NCBI RefSeq assembly: GCF_003946305.1
Contig: NZ_RHNS01000004.1
Coordinates: forward strand, 124,001 to 188,000
Source of the DNA: Lacticaseibacillus porcinae
GTDB taxonomy: Bacteria > Bacillota > Bacilli > Lactobacillales > Lactobacillaceae
DNA: 64,000 bases
Direction: 5' to 3'
Of this stretch, positions 53,934 to 63,183 are shown piece by piece. Every line of letters starts with the position of its first letter. Position 1 is the first letter of the stretch. The translations under genes were made by a program, and so were the position numbers. The notes under the pieces are model-generated. The model did not search any database. It worked only from the letters and a program-made list of their open reading frames with translations, and was not told where the DNA came from.

Positions 53934-54386
53934 CTAAACATTTTTCGCGGCATAAGCGAGCATGTCAGCATTTTGTTGATTCAATAATGGTGGTAACGCG
54001 TCAAAAGGCCAAAACTTCAGCCCTAAGGTTTCATCGGTCGCTTGCGTCAGCAACGCCCCACCCACTGGTGCCACTAAATATAACATCGCAATGGTTTGGG
54101 CGACGTCCCCGTTAGGATATCTCGTTTCACCTTTATCAAACAATTTCAACGGCCGCACGATCCGTACATCAAGGCCACTGTCTTCTTTGTATTCGCGCAC
54201 GATCCCTTCCGCATAGGTTTCACCGTATTCTAAATACCCACCAGGCAAACTCCAATTATGGGTGTCGGTGCGCAGATTCAATAAGACTTCGCGCTTGTCG
54301 TTCAGGAGAATGCCACCTGTACAATTGAGAATGATCGGGGTGTGGCCGACCAGCTCGCGGATCATTTTGATATAACCATAAGTCAT
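53934..54386 (-). CDS. Nudix hydrolase
   Basis: A 150-residue Nudix protein with the catalytic box GYLEYGETYAEGIVREYKE-DSG (Gly, Glu, Arg-Glu, Glu residues at the expected spacing). It would hydrolyse a nucleoside diphosphate derivative; the substrate is unknown. The ATG at 54386 follows AGGAGGTGACAACG; the 51 upstream codons in the open frame overlap the promoter of the divergent LacI gene. Confidence 0.92.
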   Translation of the reverse strand: MTYGYIKMIRELVGHTPIILNCTGGILLNDKREVLLNLRTDTHNWSLPGGYLEYGETYAEGIVREYKEDSGLDVRIVRPLKLFDKGETRYPNGDVAQTIAMLYLVAPVGGALLTQATDETLGLKFWPFDALPPLLNQQNADMLAYAAKNV

Positions 54387-54507
54387 CGTTGTCACCTCCT
54401 GCCCACACTCTACCGGAAGTTGCAGACTCGCGCAAGGCAACGGTTTCACGCACCCAACAAAACGTGTACAATATACCTTGAAGACTGACAAAATGGGGGC
54501 GTTACTG

Positions 54508-55491
54508 GTGCCAAAATACACGATCAATGATGTGGCCAAGCAAGCTGGGGTATCTAAGGCGACAGTTTCTCGTTATTTAAATGGTCATTTTGAACGGATG
54601 TCTGAAACCACCAAAGCGCGTCTGAAAACCGTGATCGCCGACCTGCATTACGTGCCCAACCACAATGCCAGTGCGTTAAAATCCAAGCGCACTCATCAAA
54701 TCGGCGTGGTGGTCGGCGACTTGGCCAACGGCTATGCGCCTTATTTAGTCAAAGGGATCGCGGCGATCACCCAACCAGCTGGGGTCCAGATCTTAGTCGC
54801 AGAAGGCAAAACCGTCGCCCAAGAGCATGAAGTGTTATTGAATTTACTGTCGCAAAATGTCGATGGCATTATTTTACAACCGCGCAGCCCTAAAGCTTCT
54901 GATTATCAATTCTTACAAGATGCCAATGTCTCGGTGATGCTGGTCGACCGGCTAGTTGACCCGCTAGTCTTTGCTTGTGTCACCTCAAATGATCGCCAAG
55001 CCACTCATATCTTAGCGCAAGCAGTGCTTGAAAAAGGTTATCAACAAGCATTAGTCATCGCCAACCCCTTAGCGGAAGCCACGGTACGACAAGAACGCTT
55101 CGACGCTTGGCAAACTGTCGGCAAAAATTTGAATATTCCAGTGACATTGTTAGAAGTCGACTCAGATGAAGTCGACGACTTACAAACGTGGCTGACACGC
55201 GTTCACGATCAAAAAGCGGTGATTTTTGCCGCCAACGGGAATTTGATGTTAGCAACTTTAAAGTGGTTGCAACATCATCACATCGCGATCCCTGGTACAG
55301 TAGGCTTGTGCGGCTATGATGACTGGCGCTTCGGCGGGTTAGCCGCGCCAGCATTAACGGTGGTCAATCAAGACCTCCATCAAATCGGCAAAACCGTTGC
55401 CGCGCAATTAATGGCATTGATTGCCGGTGAAACGATCGAAATATGTCGCACTGAAATTCCTGCTGATATTCATATGCGGCAATCGGTATAA
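54508..55491 (+). CDS. LacI family regulator
   Basis: A 327-residue repressor with HTH YTINDVAKQAGVSKATVSRY, hinge ASALKSKRT and a PBP-like sugar-binding domain. The start chosen is GTG at 54508, 8 nt after GGGGGC; upstream in-frame codons lack a binding site. No sugar gene is adjacent, so the target is not clear. It is divergent from the Nudix gene. Confidence 0.88.
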   Translation: MPKYTINDVAKQAGVSKATVSRYLNGHFERMSETTKARLKTVIADLHYVPNHNASALKSKRTHQIGVVVGDLANGYAPYLVKGIAAITQPAGVQILVAEGKTVAQEHEVLLNLLSQNVDGIILQPRSPKASDYQFLQDANVSVMLVDRLVDPLVFACVTSNDRQATHILAQAVLEKGYQQALVIANPLAEATVRQERFDAWQTVGKNLNIPVTLLEVDSDEVDDLQTWLTRVHDQKAVIFAANGNLMLATLKWLQHHHIAIPGTVGLCGYDDWRFGGLAAPALTVVNQDLHQIGKTVAAQLMALIAGETIEICRTEIPADIHMRQSV

Positions 55492-55492
55492 C

Positions 55493-55530
55493 AAAAACGG
55501 AAGCGACCTGACTCAGGTGCTTCCGTTTTG
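55493..55530. terminator. bidirectional terminator
   Basis: ACGGAAGC/GCTTCCGT with an inner ACCTGA/TCAGGT stem between convergent genes, A-run and T-run flanks. Confidence 0.85.
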
Positions 55531-55534
55531 TGTT

Positions 55535-56974
55535 TTATTCAGTATAAATTTGCCGTTGAACATCTGCTGTGAGCTGTGAATTAAGCCCGAGCACCCCCAG
55601 CGGCATCCCTGTGTACACCTTACCGTCTTTTGTTAACACGAGGCGTCCGAAATGACCGATTTGCGCATCCACTTCAGGTTGGCCGGTACCGTAATCGAAT
55701 TCCACGTCGTATACCGCATCAACGGAGAAATCTTTCAGTTCATCATTTTCATTTAAACTAAATTCTGCTTTGGTGTTAGTTTGCTGCGTCATGAAATGGG
55801 GATCATGCGCATCAGGGAGTTGTGCGATCGCCCAATCGTAGAAAGCTTGCGCACTGGCGAAGATCTCCGTTAGCGGTTTCGCTTTTGGTTCTTTGCCTTT
55901 GGTGACATCTGCGCGCATCGCGTCGAGTTGTTGTTTGGTGATATCTGCAAAGATGTTCCCGCGTTTATCGCCACCGCGGCCAGTCATGGTGTAATCGCCG
56001 TTGCGTGAAATCTTCAGCATCGCCATTTCATGAGCAGACAACCCCGTCCCTGACGCATAGATCCCCCAAATGCTAGCAATATAAGTATCTCCCTCAAAAT
56101 GTGATTGCGTTTGATCGACATAAGCGGCGCTGAGGTCTTTGCCTTCACTATAAGCAAAAAATGCGCGGCGTTGTAATTCCGTTAGCGGAATCTTCTTCGT
56201 ATCTTGCGCATCGATTGCTTTTTGGACGCCTTGAATCAAAGTTTGATTGCCTTCTGCTAGCTTTGGATAAGTCATTTGCTTCAAAAACGCTTGGAAAGCT
56301 TTCAGTTCAGCCAACGTCACATGTTCGTTCAAGGTCCCACCATTGGAGATCTTGGCAATTGCTTTTTTCAATTCATCGCGTTCTTTGAGCTGCGCCTCAC
56401 AAGTCGATAACACTTTCGTCAGCGTTTGTTTCAACTCAGAATTAGCATCTGCGACTTTGAGTTTGGCTTTGGTGAGCGCCGCTTGGTTGGTACTTTCAAT
56501 GATCAACGCGGTGTCATCAACTTTCGTATCGACCAAAGCTTCTGGCATCACCAACGCATTGACTGCGCGAGTGGCCAGGCGGGCTTTTTGCAAACGACTT
56601 AAATTGCGACTGCGCTTGGCTTGCGCGGCGTCGAGTTGTTGCAGCCGCTTGCGAGTCGTGGCGGTCGGTTTCGCGCGATAAACTTTGACCTTAGCGATCA
56701 ACTGCTGATTTGAAGTTTTCAAGGCATTGAGCTGTTGTGCCGTGGTACTTGATTTAATGTACACATTCGGCTTCGCCCAGTGCTTTGCGACTTTCGCATC
56801 AAGCTTTTGACTGGCCGCTTCAGTTGCGGTCAACGCTTGATCAACTTTGGCAGTCGCCTGCTGTTGGGTATGGTTGTGCCACAACCCCACGGCAACTAAG
56901 CCCACCACTACAACGATCAAGGCGACGAGACTGCCCCAAAAACTTTTTGGATGGGTCTGGATCCACTTTTTCAT
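55535..56974 (-). CDS. membrane-anchored coiled-coil protein of unknown function
   Basis: A 479-residue protein with a cytoplasmic stub, one helix (SLVALIVVVVGLVAVGLW, about 15-32) and a large outside part. Residues 40-250 are rich in Ala, Lys, Gln and Leu and look like coiled coil (QQATAKVDQALTATEAASQK; ARLATRAVNALVM). The C-terminal 200 residues are more globular with Tyr and Asp (YSEGKDLSAAYVD; VEFDYGTGQPEVD). No family is recognised. Confidence 0.75.
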   Translation of the reverse strand: MKKWIQTHPKSFWGSLVALIVVVVGLVAVGLWHNHTQQQATAKVDQALTATEAASQKLDAKVAKHWAKPNVYIKSSTTAQQLNALKTSNQQLIAKVKVYRAKPTATTRKRLQQLDAAQAKRSRNLSRLQKARLATRAVNALVMPEALVDTKVDDTALIIESTNQAALTKAKLKVADANSELKQTLTKVLSTCEAQLKERDELKKAIAKISNGGTLNEHVTLAELKAFQAFLKQMTYPKLAEGNQTLIQGVQKAIDAQDTKKIPLTELQRRAFFAYSEGKDLSAAYVDQTQSHFEGDTYIASIWGIYASGTGLSAHEMAMLKISRNGDYTMTGRGGDKRGNIFADITKQQLDAMRADVTKGKEPKAKPLTEIFASAQAFYDWAIAQLPDAHDPHFMTQQTNTKAEFSLNENDELKDFSVDAVYDVEFDYGTGQPEVDAQIGHFGRLVLTKDGKVYTGMPLGVLGLNSQLTADVQRQIYTE

Positions 56975-57045
56975 CTACCCCAAAACTCCTTTTTTCTCGA
57001 TACTTCTATTAAACCATGCCAGTATATTTTTTAATACGTTTACAC

Positions 57046-57086
57046 AAAAAGTAGCATCGTCACAAAATTGTGGCGGTGCTACTTTT
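57046..57086. terminator. terminator of the metallochaperone-Dps operon
   Basis: AAAAAGTAGCA/TGCTACTTTT with an inner imperfect stem (CGTCAC/GTGGCG); T-runs on both strands. Confidence 0.8.
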
Positions 57087-57167
57087 GATTATTCGCAAGC
57101 CAAAACACAAAGGGCAGATTTTAAAATGGTCAGCAAAACTTTTGGGGGCTGGCCGCAGAAACATTAA

Positions 57168-57725
57168 TTAATCTTCGTCGTCGTCATCATCGTCTTCTTC
57201 AACCAAACCTTCCCAAGCCGTTTTGCCAAGGAATGCTTGCAAGTGGCGGATGTTGCGGTTGTTTTCACCGCGCAACTTAGTCAACGCTTGCGCCATCGCT
57301 GGACGATCTTCACGTTCAGCGAGTTTGATCGCGCGATCGATGAACAAGTTGGCAAAGGTCAAATCATGTGCCGTGGTGTCCACCATGTTTTCAGCGGTTT
57401 CATATTTTAACCGGCCGTCTTCTTCAACTTTGGTGTAGCGGGTGTATTCATCGACTGTTGACGGTGGCAATTGGTTCTCGTCTAATAATACATCGGCTAA
57501 ATCATCAAGTTGCGCGCGGTTTTGAGCGATCAAGTCGCGGTAAACTTGTTGCAGTTGGAAAGCTTGAGGGCCTTTAACAAACCAGAGAATTTGGTGATAC
57601 TTCACATCCAAATACCACATGTTCGCAACGATATGGCCAGTCATCGCACCAGCAGTGGGCTTGTGGTGATCGATATCGGCTTGTTTAATTTCTGCTTGAT
57701 ATTGTTCTTCGATTGATTGAGACAT
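57168..57725 (-). CDS. Dps/ferritin-like protein with altered ferroxidase residues
   Basis: A 185-residue four-helix-bundle protein. The family block is YLDVKYHQILWFVKGPQAFQ then DDLADVLLDE. Compared with E. coli Dps, the position of His51 (HW) is Leu (LW), and that of His63 is Gln, while the Asp and an acidic residue of the DxxxE site are kept. A strongly acidic tail (EEDDDDDDED) ends the protein. The ATG at 57725 follows GGAGG. It is co-transcribed with the HMA protein. Confidence 0.85.
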   Translation of the reverse strand: MSQSIEEQYQAEIKQADIDHHKPTAGAMTGHIVANMWYLDVKYHQILWFVKGPQAFQLQQVYRDLIAQNRAQLDDLADVLLDENQLPPSTVDEYTRYTKVEEDGRLKYETAENMVDTTAHDLTFANLFIDRAIKLAEREDRPAMAQALTKLRGENNRNIRHLQAFLGKTAWEGLVEEDDDDDDED

Positions 57726-57741
57726 CTGATGATTCCTCCTA

Positions 57742-57972
57742 TTAAAGATCTTTGACTTTGGTTTTTTGGACTTCGTAGCCGAGTTTAGTGACCACATCAG
57801 TGAGTTGTTCGGCAGAATTTTGGGTGTCATCAAATTCTGCTTTTACTTTAGCCGCATTGAACAAGACTTTGACATTCGCAACACCAGGTTGTTGTTTGAC
57901 GGCGGCTTCGATTTTAGTTAAGCAAGACGGGCAAGTTAAAGCGTCCAGTTGCATTGTGATTTTTTTACTCAT
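57742..57972 (-). CDS. heavy-metal-associated (HMA) metallochaperone
   Basis: A 76-residue HMA-fold protein with the metal motif LTCPSCLTKI (a variant of MxCxxC) and the end KLGYEVQKTK. It would bind Cu(I) or another soft metal. The ATG at 57972 follows AAGGGAGTCATCAAC. It is the first gene of a two-gene operon with the Dps-like gene 16 bp behind it, and an FNR-type box lies upstream. Confidence 0.88.
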   Translation of the reverse strand: MSKKITMQLDALTCPSCLTKIEAAVKQQPGVANVKVLFNAAKVKAEFDDTQNSAEQLTDVVTKLGYEVQKTKVKDL

Positions 57973-58004
57973 GTTGATGACTCCCTTCGTTTGATTACAA
58001 ATAC

Positions 58005-58046
58005 AGTGTACCGGGGTTTCGTCAAATCGTTCTTGATCTATATCAA
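58005..58046 (-). promoter_or_regulatory. promoter with FNR/Crp-type box upstream of the HMA-Dps operon
   Basis: TTGATCTATATCAA (58033-58046) is a perfect TTGAT-N4-ATCAA site. With the minus-strand TACACT (58005-58010) as -10 box, transcription would start near 57998, placing the box centre at about -41.5, the classical activator position. The box fits FNR-like proteins. Confidence 0.6.
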
Positions 58047-58123
58047 GTTTGCGACAATTTTTGACAAAATTCGTTAAAACCGCCACACTGAATGCAACCC
58101 GTTGAAAAAAGGAGATTTTCTGC

Positions 58124-59275
58124 ATGAACCCAGCCCTTGATCACATTGCGATTTCTGGTATTCGCCGCTTTAACGACGCGGTGGCCGGCATTCCTGACAT
58201 GGTGCGCTTAACGTTAGGCGAACCAGATTTCAACACCCCTGAACATATCAAACAAGCCGCGATCAAAGCCATTGACGATGATCAATCGCATTACACCGCT
58301 AACGCTGGTGATCCGCGATTACGCGCCGCGGTATCAAAAACTTGGCATGATAAATATGGCGTTGACTATCGATCAGATGATGAAATCTTAGTCACAGTCG
58401 GTGCCACTGAAGCCATTGCCATCGCCTTGCAAGGTTTATTTGCCCCAGGCGACGCAGTGTTAGTGCCGGCACCGGTGTATCCTGGCTACATTCCATTATT
58501 GACGCTGAATCACATCAAACCGATCATCATCGACACCCGAGCGAATGATTTCTCCCTGACGTCTGAAATGATCGATCAAACCATTGCGGCACATCCAGAT
58601 GACCATATCGCTGGGATCATTTTAAATTATCCCAATAATCCCACTGGCATCACTTATAACGCTGAACAACTCAAAGCGTTAGCGGCGACTTGTGTGGCGC
58701 ATGATCTCATGATCTTAGCAGATGAAATTTATGCAGAATTAACTTATGGTGCCCCGCATGTGTCGATTGCCAAATTTGCTTGGGATAACACCGTGATCAT
58801 CTCTGGTTTATCCAAGTCTCATGCGATGACTGGCTGGCGCATCGGCTTCTTGTTAGCCCCTGCTGCGATCACCCAAGCGTTGAAGAAAATTCATCAATAT
58901 ACCGTGACTGCTGCAACGACAGTGGCACAAATCGCTGGCATCGAAGCCTTAGAACACGGCCAAAACGATGGCGCTGACATGCGGGTGATCTATCAACAAC
59001 GTCGCGACTACTTATTAAAAGCGTTGCAAAACATCGGCTTTTCAGCGATCGATCCCCAAGGGGCGTTTTACTTATTTGCCAAGTTGCCTGAACGCTTTGC
59101 CGCTGACTCTGAGAAATTCTGTACTGATTTAGCCAAAGCCGACCGCTTAGCGATTATCCCTGGCACTGCTTTTGGTGACGTCGGCCAAGGCTATGTCCGG
59201 TTGAGTTATGCTGCTAGTGAGGAAAACTTGCACCAAGCGGTTGCTCGGTTGACTCACTTCGTTGAAACACATTAA
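58124..59275 (+). CDS. PLP aminotransferase, class I (PatA-like)
   Basis: A 383-residue fold-type I aminotransferase with NYPNNPTGITY, ADEIYAELTY and the PLP lysine in SGLSKSHAMTGWRIGF. The N-terminus IRRFNDAVAGIPDMVRLTLG matches the PatA group, which includes N-acetyl-LL-diaminopimelate aminotransferase and aromatic aminotransferases. The DAP operons in this window lack an aminotransferase, so this gene could fill that step. ATG follows AAAAAAGGAG. Confidence 0.9.
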   Translation: MNPALDHIAISGIRRFNDAVAGIPDMVRLTLGEPDFNTPEHIKQAAIKAIDDDQSHYTANAGDPRLRAAVSKTWHDKYGVDYRSDDEILVTVGATEAIAIALQGLFAPGDAVLVPAPVYPGYIPLLTLNHIKPIIIDTRANDFSLTSEMIDQTIAAHPDDHIAGIILNYPNNPTGITYNAEQLKALAATCVAHDLMILADEIYAELTYGAPHVSIAKFAWDNTVIISGLSKSHAMTGWRIGFLLAPAAITQALKKIHQYTVTAATTVAQIAGIEALEHGQNDGADMRVIYQQRRDYLLKALQNIGFSAIDPQGAFYLFAKLPERFAADSEKFCTDLAKADRLAIIPGTAFGDVGQGYVRLSYAASEENLHQAVARLTHFVETH

Positions 59276-59284
59276 CTTTTCTGC

Positions 59285-59323
59285 AAACCGCCTGCCTTGA
59301 TTTTTGAGGCAGGCGGTTTTTTT
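59285..59323 (+). terminator. terminator of the aminotransferase gene
   Basis: AACCGCCTGCCT/AGGCAGGCGGTT followed by a T7 run. Confidence 0.9.
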
Positions 59324-59396
59324 CATGGTCACAGGCTTACCGATGATGAATTTTAGTGCCATAATATAAAAATATTGATTTTTAGGAGGGTCGCAA

Positions 59397-60626
59397 ATGG
59401 ACGACAAAACACGGGAGAACGGTCCCTGGAAACGAAATTTATATGTGCTGTGGTTTTGTACCTTTGTGGCCGGCATTGCATTTTCTGAAATCATGCCGTT
59501 TTTATCGCTTTACGTCAGCCAAATGGGAAGCTTCACTAAACAACAACTGACGTTTTGGAGTGGCGCGATTTATGCCGTCACCTTTTTAGTCACTGCGATC
59601 GTTTCACCGTTATGGGGGAGTTTAGCGGATCGCACCGGCCGCAAAGTGATGTTGATCCGCGCTAGCCTTGGGATCGCGGTGTCGATGACGATCATGGGCT
59701 TTTGCTCAAATGTTTGGGCGTTGTTTTTTGCACGGCTGTTTCAAGGATTCTTTGCTGGATATATTCCAAACGCCCAAGCGTTAGTCGCCTCGCAAACCCC
59801 ACGCAAACATGCCGGCGCAGCACTTGGCACCTTAGTCACAGGATCAGTGTCTGGCACGTTGTTTGGTCCGATCGTCGGTGGCGTGTTGGCGCAAGTCTTT
59901 TCAATTCGCAACACCTTCTTCATTACTGCAGGGTTGTTGGTGATCGTTTGTTTGATGTCAGCGTTTATGGTGACAGAATCGTTCCAACCGCAACCAAAAA
60001 CTGCAGGCACCAAGCAAAAAGGGCTATTGAAGCAAGTCGCCGATCCGAAGTTGATCATCATTTTATTGGTGTCGACGATGATCGTGCAAACTGGGAATGC
60101 GTCGATTTCCCCGATCATCGCGTTATATATTAAAGAACTAATGCACGGTGTCGGCCCAATCACCGTCGTCGCTGGCATCATCGCGGCGTTACCTGGGATC
60201 TCCAATATTTTAGCAGCGCCGCGGCTTGGCCGTTATGGTGATCGCCATGGTTCAGGACGCGTGTTGATCGGCTGTTACTTATTTGCCGTGGTGGTGTACT
60301 TCCCACAAGGCTTCATCGGCAGCGTCATCGGCTTGGGGATCTTGCGATTGTTCGTTGGGATCTCAGATGCCGGGTTGTTTCCAACGATTCAAACACTGCT
60401 AACGAAAAATACCCCAGCTAATGTCACCAGTGCGATTTTTTCTTGGAATCAGTCGTTTCAAGCACTGGGGAATATGTTTGGGGCATTGCTTGGTGGTGCG
60501 ATCGCTGGGGTCTTCGATTATAACGTGGTGTTTATGTCCACAGCGTTATTACTATTGATCAATTTGATCGTTTTGCGCGTCACGCAACCACAACTTTTAC
60601 AACGCACCGACAAAAAAGTCGCCTAA
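59397..60626 (+). CDS. MFS transporter, drug-efflux type
   Basis: A 409-residue protein with twelve predicted helices, the loop 2-3 motif WGSLADRTGRKVMLI and motif C-like GPIVGGVLAQ in helix 5, which mark proton-driven exporters (DHA1). The substrate is unknown. The start follows AGGAGGGTCGCAA. It converges on the P-loop kinase gene with a 4-nt overlap. Confidence 0.92.
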   Translation: MDDKTRENGPWKRNLYVLWFCTFVAGIAFSEIMPFLSLYVSQMGSFTKQQLTFWSGAIYAVTFLVTAIVSPLWGSLADRTGRKVMLIRASLGIAVSMTIMGFCSNVWALFFARLFQGFFAGYIPNAQALVASQTPRKHAGAALGTLVTGSVSGTLFGPIVGGVLAQVFSIRNTFFITAGLLVIVCLMSAFMVTESFQPQPKTAGTKQKGLLKQVADPKLIIILLVSTMIVQTGNASISPIIALYIKELMHGVGPITVVAGIIAALPGISNILAAPRLGRYGDRHGSGRVLIGCYLFAVVVYFPQGFIGSVIGLGILRLFVGISDAGLFPTIQTLLTKNTPANVTSAIFSWNQSFQALGNMFGALLGGAIAGVFDYNVVFMSTALLLLINLIVLRVTQPQLLQRTDKKVA

Positions 60627-60641
60627 TCAAGGCGACTTTTT
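60612..60641. terminator. bidirectional terminator overlapping the MFS and kinase stops
   Basis: AAAAAAGTCGCC/GGCGACTTTTT; both stop codons lie inside the hairpin. Confidence 0.85.
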
Positions 60642-61156
60642 ATTTGCGTCAAGACGCGTTGTTTATCTTTGTAACTGCGGATAACGACTAATTGTTGATC
60701 TACACGCAAATGGGCGAGTTGTTGTCGTAATTCAGGTTCGTTATCCCGTTTGAAGTGCCACACAAAACTGAGAAATTCGCGGTAGTCGGCGTCAAAATGT
60801 TCACTGAAATTCGCCGGCATGTCTGGTCGCGTGTTGCGGTCATGTTTAAAGCGCCACGACCGTTTCAAGATCCGATAAATTGCAACGACCCGCGGTACCT
60901 GAAGCCATAAGACCATATCTGCCTGCGCTAGGCGCAAATCCATACTCCCGGCGTAATTCCCATCGATCACCCAATTGTCATGCGTCGCCATAAATTGTTG
61001 TTGCGTGCGGCGAAATTTAATTTTTGCTGACTCACTATAATCGCTTTGATGCCATTCATGATCTAGCGATAATAACGGCCAGCCAGTGGCGGCGATGATT
61101 TTGTGGATCAACGTCGTTTTCCCAGCACCAGGGCTGCCGATCACCATGATTTTCAT
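60623..61156 (-). CDS. P-loop nucleotide kinase-like (topology-modulation/FlaR-type) protein
   Basis: A 177-residue adenylate-kinase-like protein with Walker A GSPGAGKTT, LDHEWHQSDY and WVIDGNYAGSMD. Such proteins in Firmicutes are annotated as topology-modulation or FlaR-like, without a proven reaction. ATG follows GAGGTGAGCAG. Confidence 0.88.
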   Translation of the reverse strand: MKIMVIGSPGAGKTTLIHKIIAATGWPLLSLDHEWHQSDYSESAKIKFRRTQQQFMATHDNWVIDGNYAGSMDLRLAQADMVLWLQVPRVVAIYRILKRSWRFKHDRNTRPDMPANFSEHFDADYREFLSFVWHFKRDNEPELRQQLAHLRVDQQLVVIRSYKDKQRVLTQIKSRLD

Positions 61157-61211
61157 CTGCTCACCTCTTTAACGATTCCATGCTAAACTATAGCAGAAAG
61201 GACGTGCAGAC

Positions 61212-62261
61212 ATGGCAGATTATTTTGACTATTTGAAAAACTTCGGCAACGTGACTTTTGAACAACAGTCATTATCGATCGTCGATGCTGCGATTCTCGC
61301 ACAATTAGCTTATTGCGACTTCGGATCGCGGACATATGGTCGCCTAGGCGATCTCGGTCAAGCTGAAGCCGCACAAATGATAGCCGGCACTTGGCAAGAA
61401 GCCCGCAACTTGCAACTGCTCACGACATTAGCACGTACCGAGCGGTTCAAAAACGTTCACTGGTTAGCGGCAGTCGACGAATTCGACCCTCAGCAACAAC
61501 AACAATTTTCTGCCGTGACTTTTCAATTAACCCCTGACACTTATTATTTGAGCTTTCGCGGAACGCGAGCAAGTTTCGTCGATTGGAAAGAAGATTTCAA
61601 CCTCACCTTCTTAGATGCGATCCCGTCACAACTCGCTGCCAGCAAATATTTCGCTGAAATCGCGGATTATTATCCCGGACATTATTACCTCGGTGGCCAC
61701 TCTAAAGGCGGCAACCTCGCGACTTTTGCCTTTGTGCATGCCGGTGAATTGCAAAAATATGTCCGCATGGTTTACAACTTAGATGGCCCAGGTCTGCAAC
61801 ACCCGCTGCCGCCTGATCAAAAAATTTTAAAACTGGTGCCACAATCATCATTGATCGGGATCATTTTAGATCCCAGCCAAGATTTTGCGGTGGTGCACAG
61901 CACCGCTAGCGGCTTTAATCAACATGATCTGTTCACTTGGGAGACTCGCCAACGCGATTTCGTGTACTTGCCTGCCTTAGATGTGCGCTCGCGCTACGCC
62001 CAGAAATTATTGAATCAATGGGTCGAAAATCTCGATGATGACACCAAACAACAAGCTTTAGATGCCGCTTATCAAGTGGTGCAAAACACCGAACAAGAAA
62101 CCTTTGCTGACTTAGCGAAACAACCTGCCAGCTCTGCCAAAGCGATCCTTAGCGGGTTAAAAGACGCAGATCGTCAAGCGTGGCACACTGCCGCACGCGG
62201 CTTAGCGCAAGCCTTTATCGACAGTGTGCCTAAGCCGACTCACCACAAGCCTGAAAAATAA
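61212..62261 (+). CDS. DUF2974 alpha/beta hydrolase (lipase-like)
   Basis: A 349-residue cytosolic protein of the Mbeg1-like/DUF2974 family. YYLSFRGTRASFVDWKEDF and the nucleophile elbow LGGHSKGGNLA indicate a lipase-like serine hydrolase. The substrate is unknown. The ATG follows AGAAAGGACG. Its stop codon lies inside the terminator hairpin. Confidence 0.92.
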   Translation: MADYFDYLKNFGNVTFEQQSLSIVDAAILAQLAYCDFGSRTYGRLGDLGQAEAAQMIAGTWQEARNLQLLTTLARTERFKNVHWLAAVDEFDPQQQQQFSAVTFQLTPDTYYLSFRGTRASFVDWKEDFNLTFLDAIPSQLAASKYFAEIADYYPGHYYLGGHSKGGNLATFAFVHAGELQKYVRMVYNLDGPGLQHPLPPDQKILKLVPQSSLIGIILDPSQDFAVVHSTASGFNQHDLFTWETRQRDFVYLPALDVRSRYAQKLLNQWVENLDDDTKQQALDAAYQVVQNTEQETFADLAKQPASSAKAILSGLKDADRQAWHTAARGLAQAFIDSVPKPTHHKPEK

Positions 62262-62274
62262 GGCTTGTTTTTTT
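62246..62274 (+). terminator. terminator of the DUF2974 gene
   Basis: CAAGCC/GGCTTG with a 10-nt loop followed by a T7 run. Confidence 0.75.
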
Positions 62275-62334
62275 ACGCTTTGGTGTTACTATTTAAGTTG
62301 CAAGTTACTTTATAAAACACAGGAGGCATTTTTC

Positions 62335-63183
62335 ATGACAACATATGCAGTTACAGGTGCAACTGGTCACTTCGGTCAAGCGGCGATCAAAGCGTTACAT
62401 TCATTGTTGAGGCCAGGCGACGCGCTGATCGCTTTGGCCCGCAATCTTCAAAAAGCGCAAAAGCTGGCACCAAGTGACGTCCCAGTGCGCTTAGGCGATT
62501 ACGATGACGTGACCAGCTTGACGCAAAGCTTAGCCGGCATTGATAAGTTGTTGTTTGTCTCCAGTCAACCTGGCCAAGCCGTTTCGCGTGCTGACCAACA
62601 TCAAAATGTCGTCAACGCCGCTAAGGCTGCCGACGTCAAGTTCATCGCCTACACCAGTTTTCCACAAGCCCCAACTAACCCCGCCAGCTTAGCGGCTGAT
62701 CATAAAGCGACTGAAGCAATGATCGAAGCTTCTGGCATCGCCCACAGTTTCTTGCGGAACAACTGGTACTTAGAAAATGAATCCAGCACCTTAAAAGCTG
62801 GCGCTAACGGCAAAGACTTTGTTTATGCTGCAGGTGATGGCAAAGCCGGTTGGGCGTTGGAACGCGAATATGCAGAAGCGGCTGCTCGCGTCATGACCTT
62901 AACTGATCCTAAAGCGATCTACGAATTCGCCGGGACGCCACGTACTTACGCTGACTTAGCCGCTGCGATCCCTGGTGAGTTCCACGTGAAACCAGTCAGC
63001 GATGCTGACTACTTAGCTGGGTTGAAACAAGTCGGCTTGCCACAACCGGTTGCAGAACTGATCACCAGTTTTCAAACCTTGATCCGTGAAGGTGGGTTAC
63101 AGCCAACTAGTGACGACTTAACCCAAGTACTCGGTCATCCCTTGACGCCACTCGCTGACGCTATTCAAGAGGTCCTCGCGTGA
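62335..63183 (+). CDS. NmrA-like NAD(P)-binding oxidoreductase (QorB type)
   Basis: A 282-residue atypical SDR with the N-terminal loop AVTGATGHFGQAA and the region FIAYTSFPQAP plus LRNNWYLEN, as in NAD(P)H:quinone oxidoreductase 2. The ATG at 62335 follows AGGAGGCATTTTTC; the longer frame overlaps the terminator. The Rrf2 gene overlaps its end by 4 nt and may sense the same redox signal. Confidence 0.92.
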   Translation: MTTYAVTGATGHFGQAAIKALHSLLRPGDALIALARNLQKAQKLAPSDVPVRLGDYDDVTSLTQSLAGIDKLLFVSSQPGQAVSRADQHQNVVNAAKAADVKFIAYTSFPQAPTNPASLAADHKATEAMIEASGIAHSFLRNNWYLENESSTLKAGANGKDFVYAAGDGKAGWALEREYAEAAARVMTLTDPKAIYEFAGTPRTYADLAAAIPGEFHVKPVSDADYLAGLKQVGLPQPVAELITSFQTLIREGGLQPTSDDLTQVLGHPLTPLADAIQEVLA

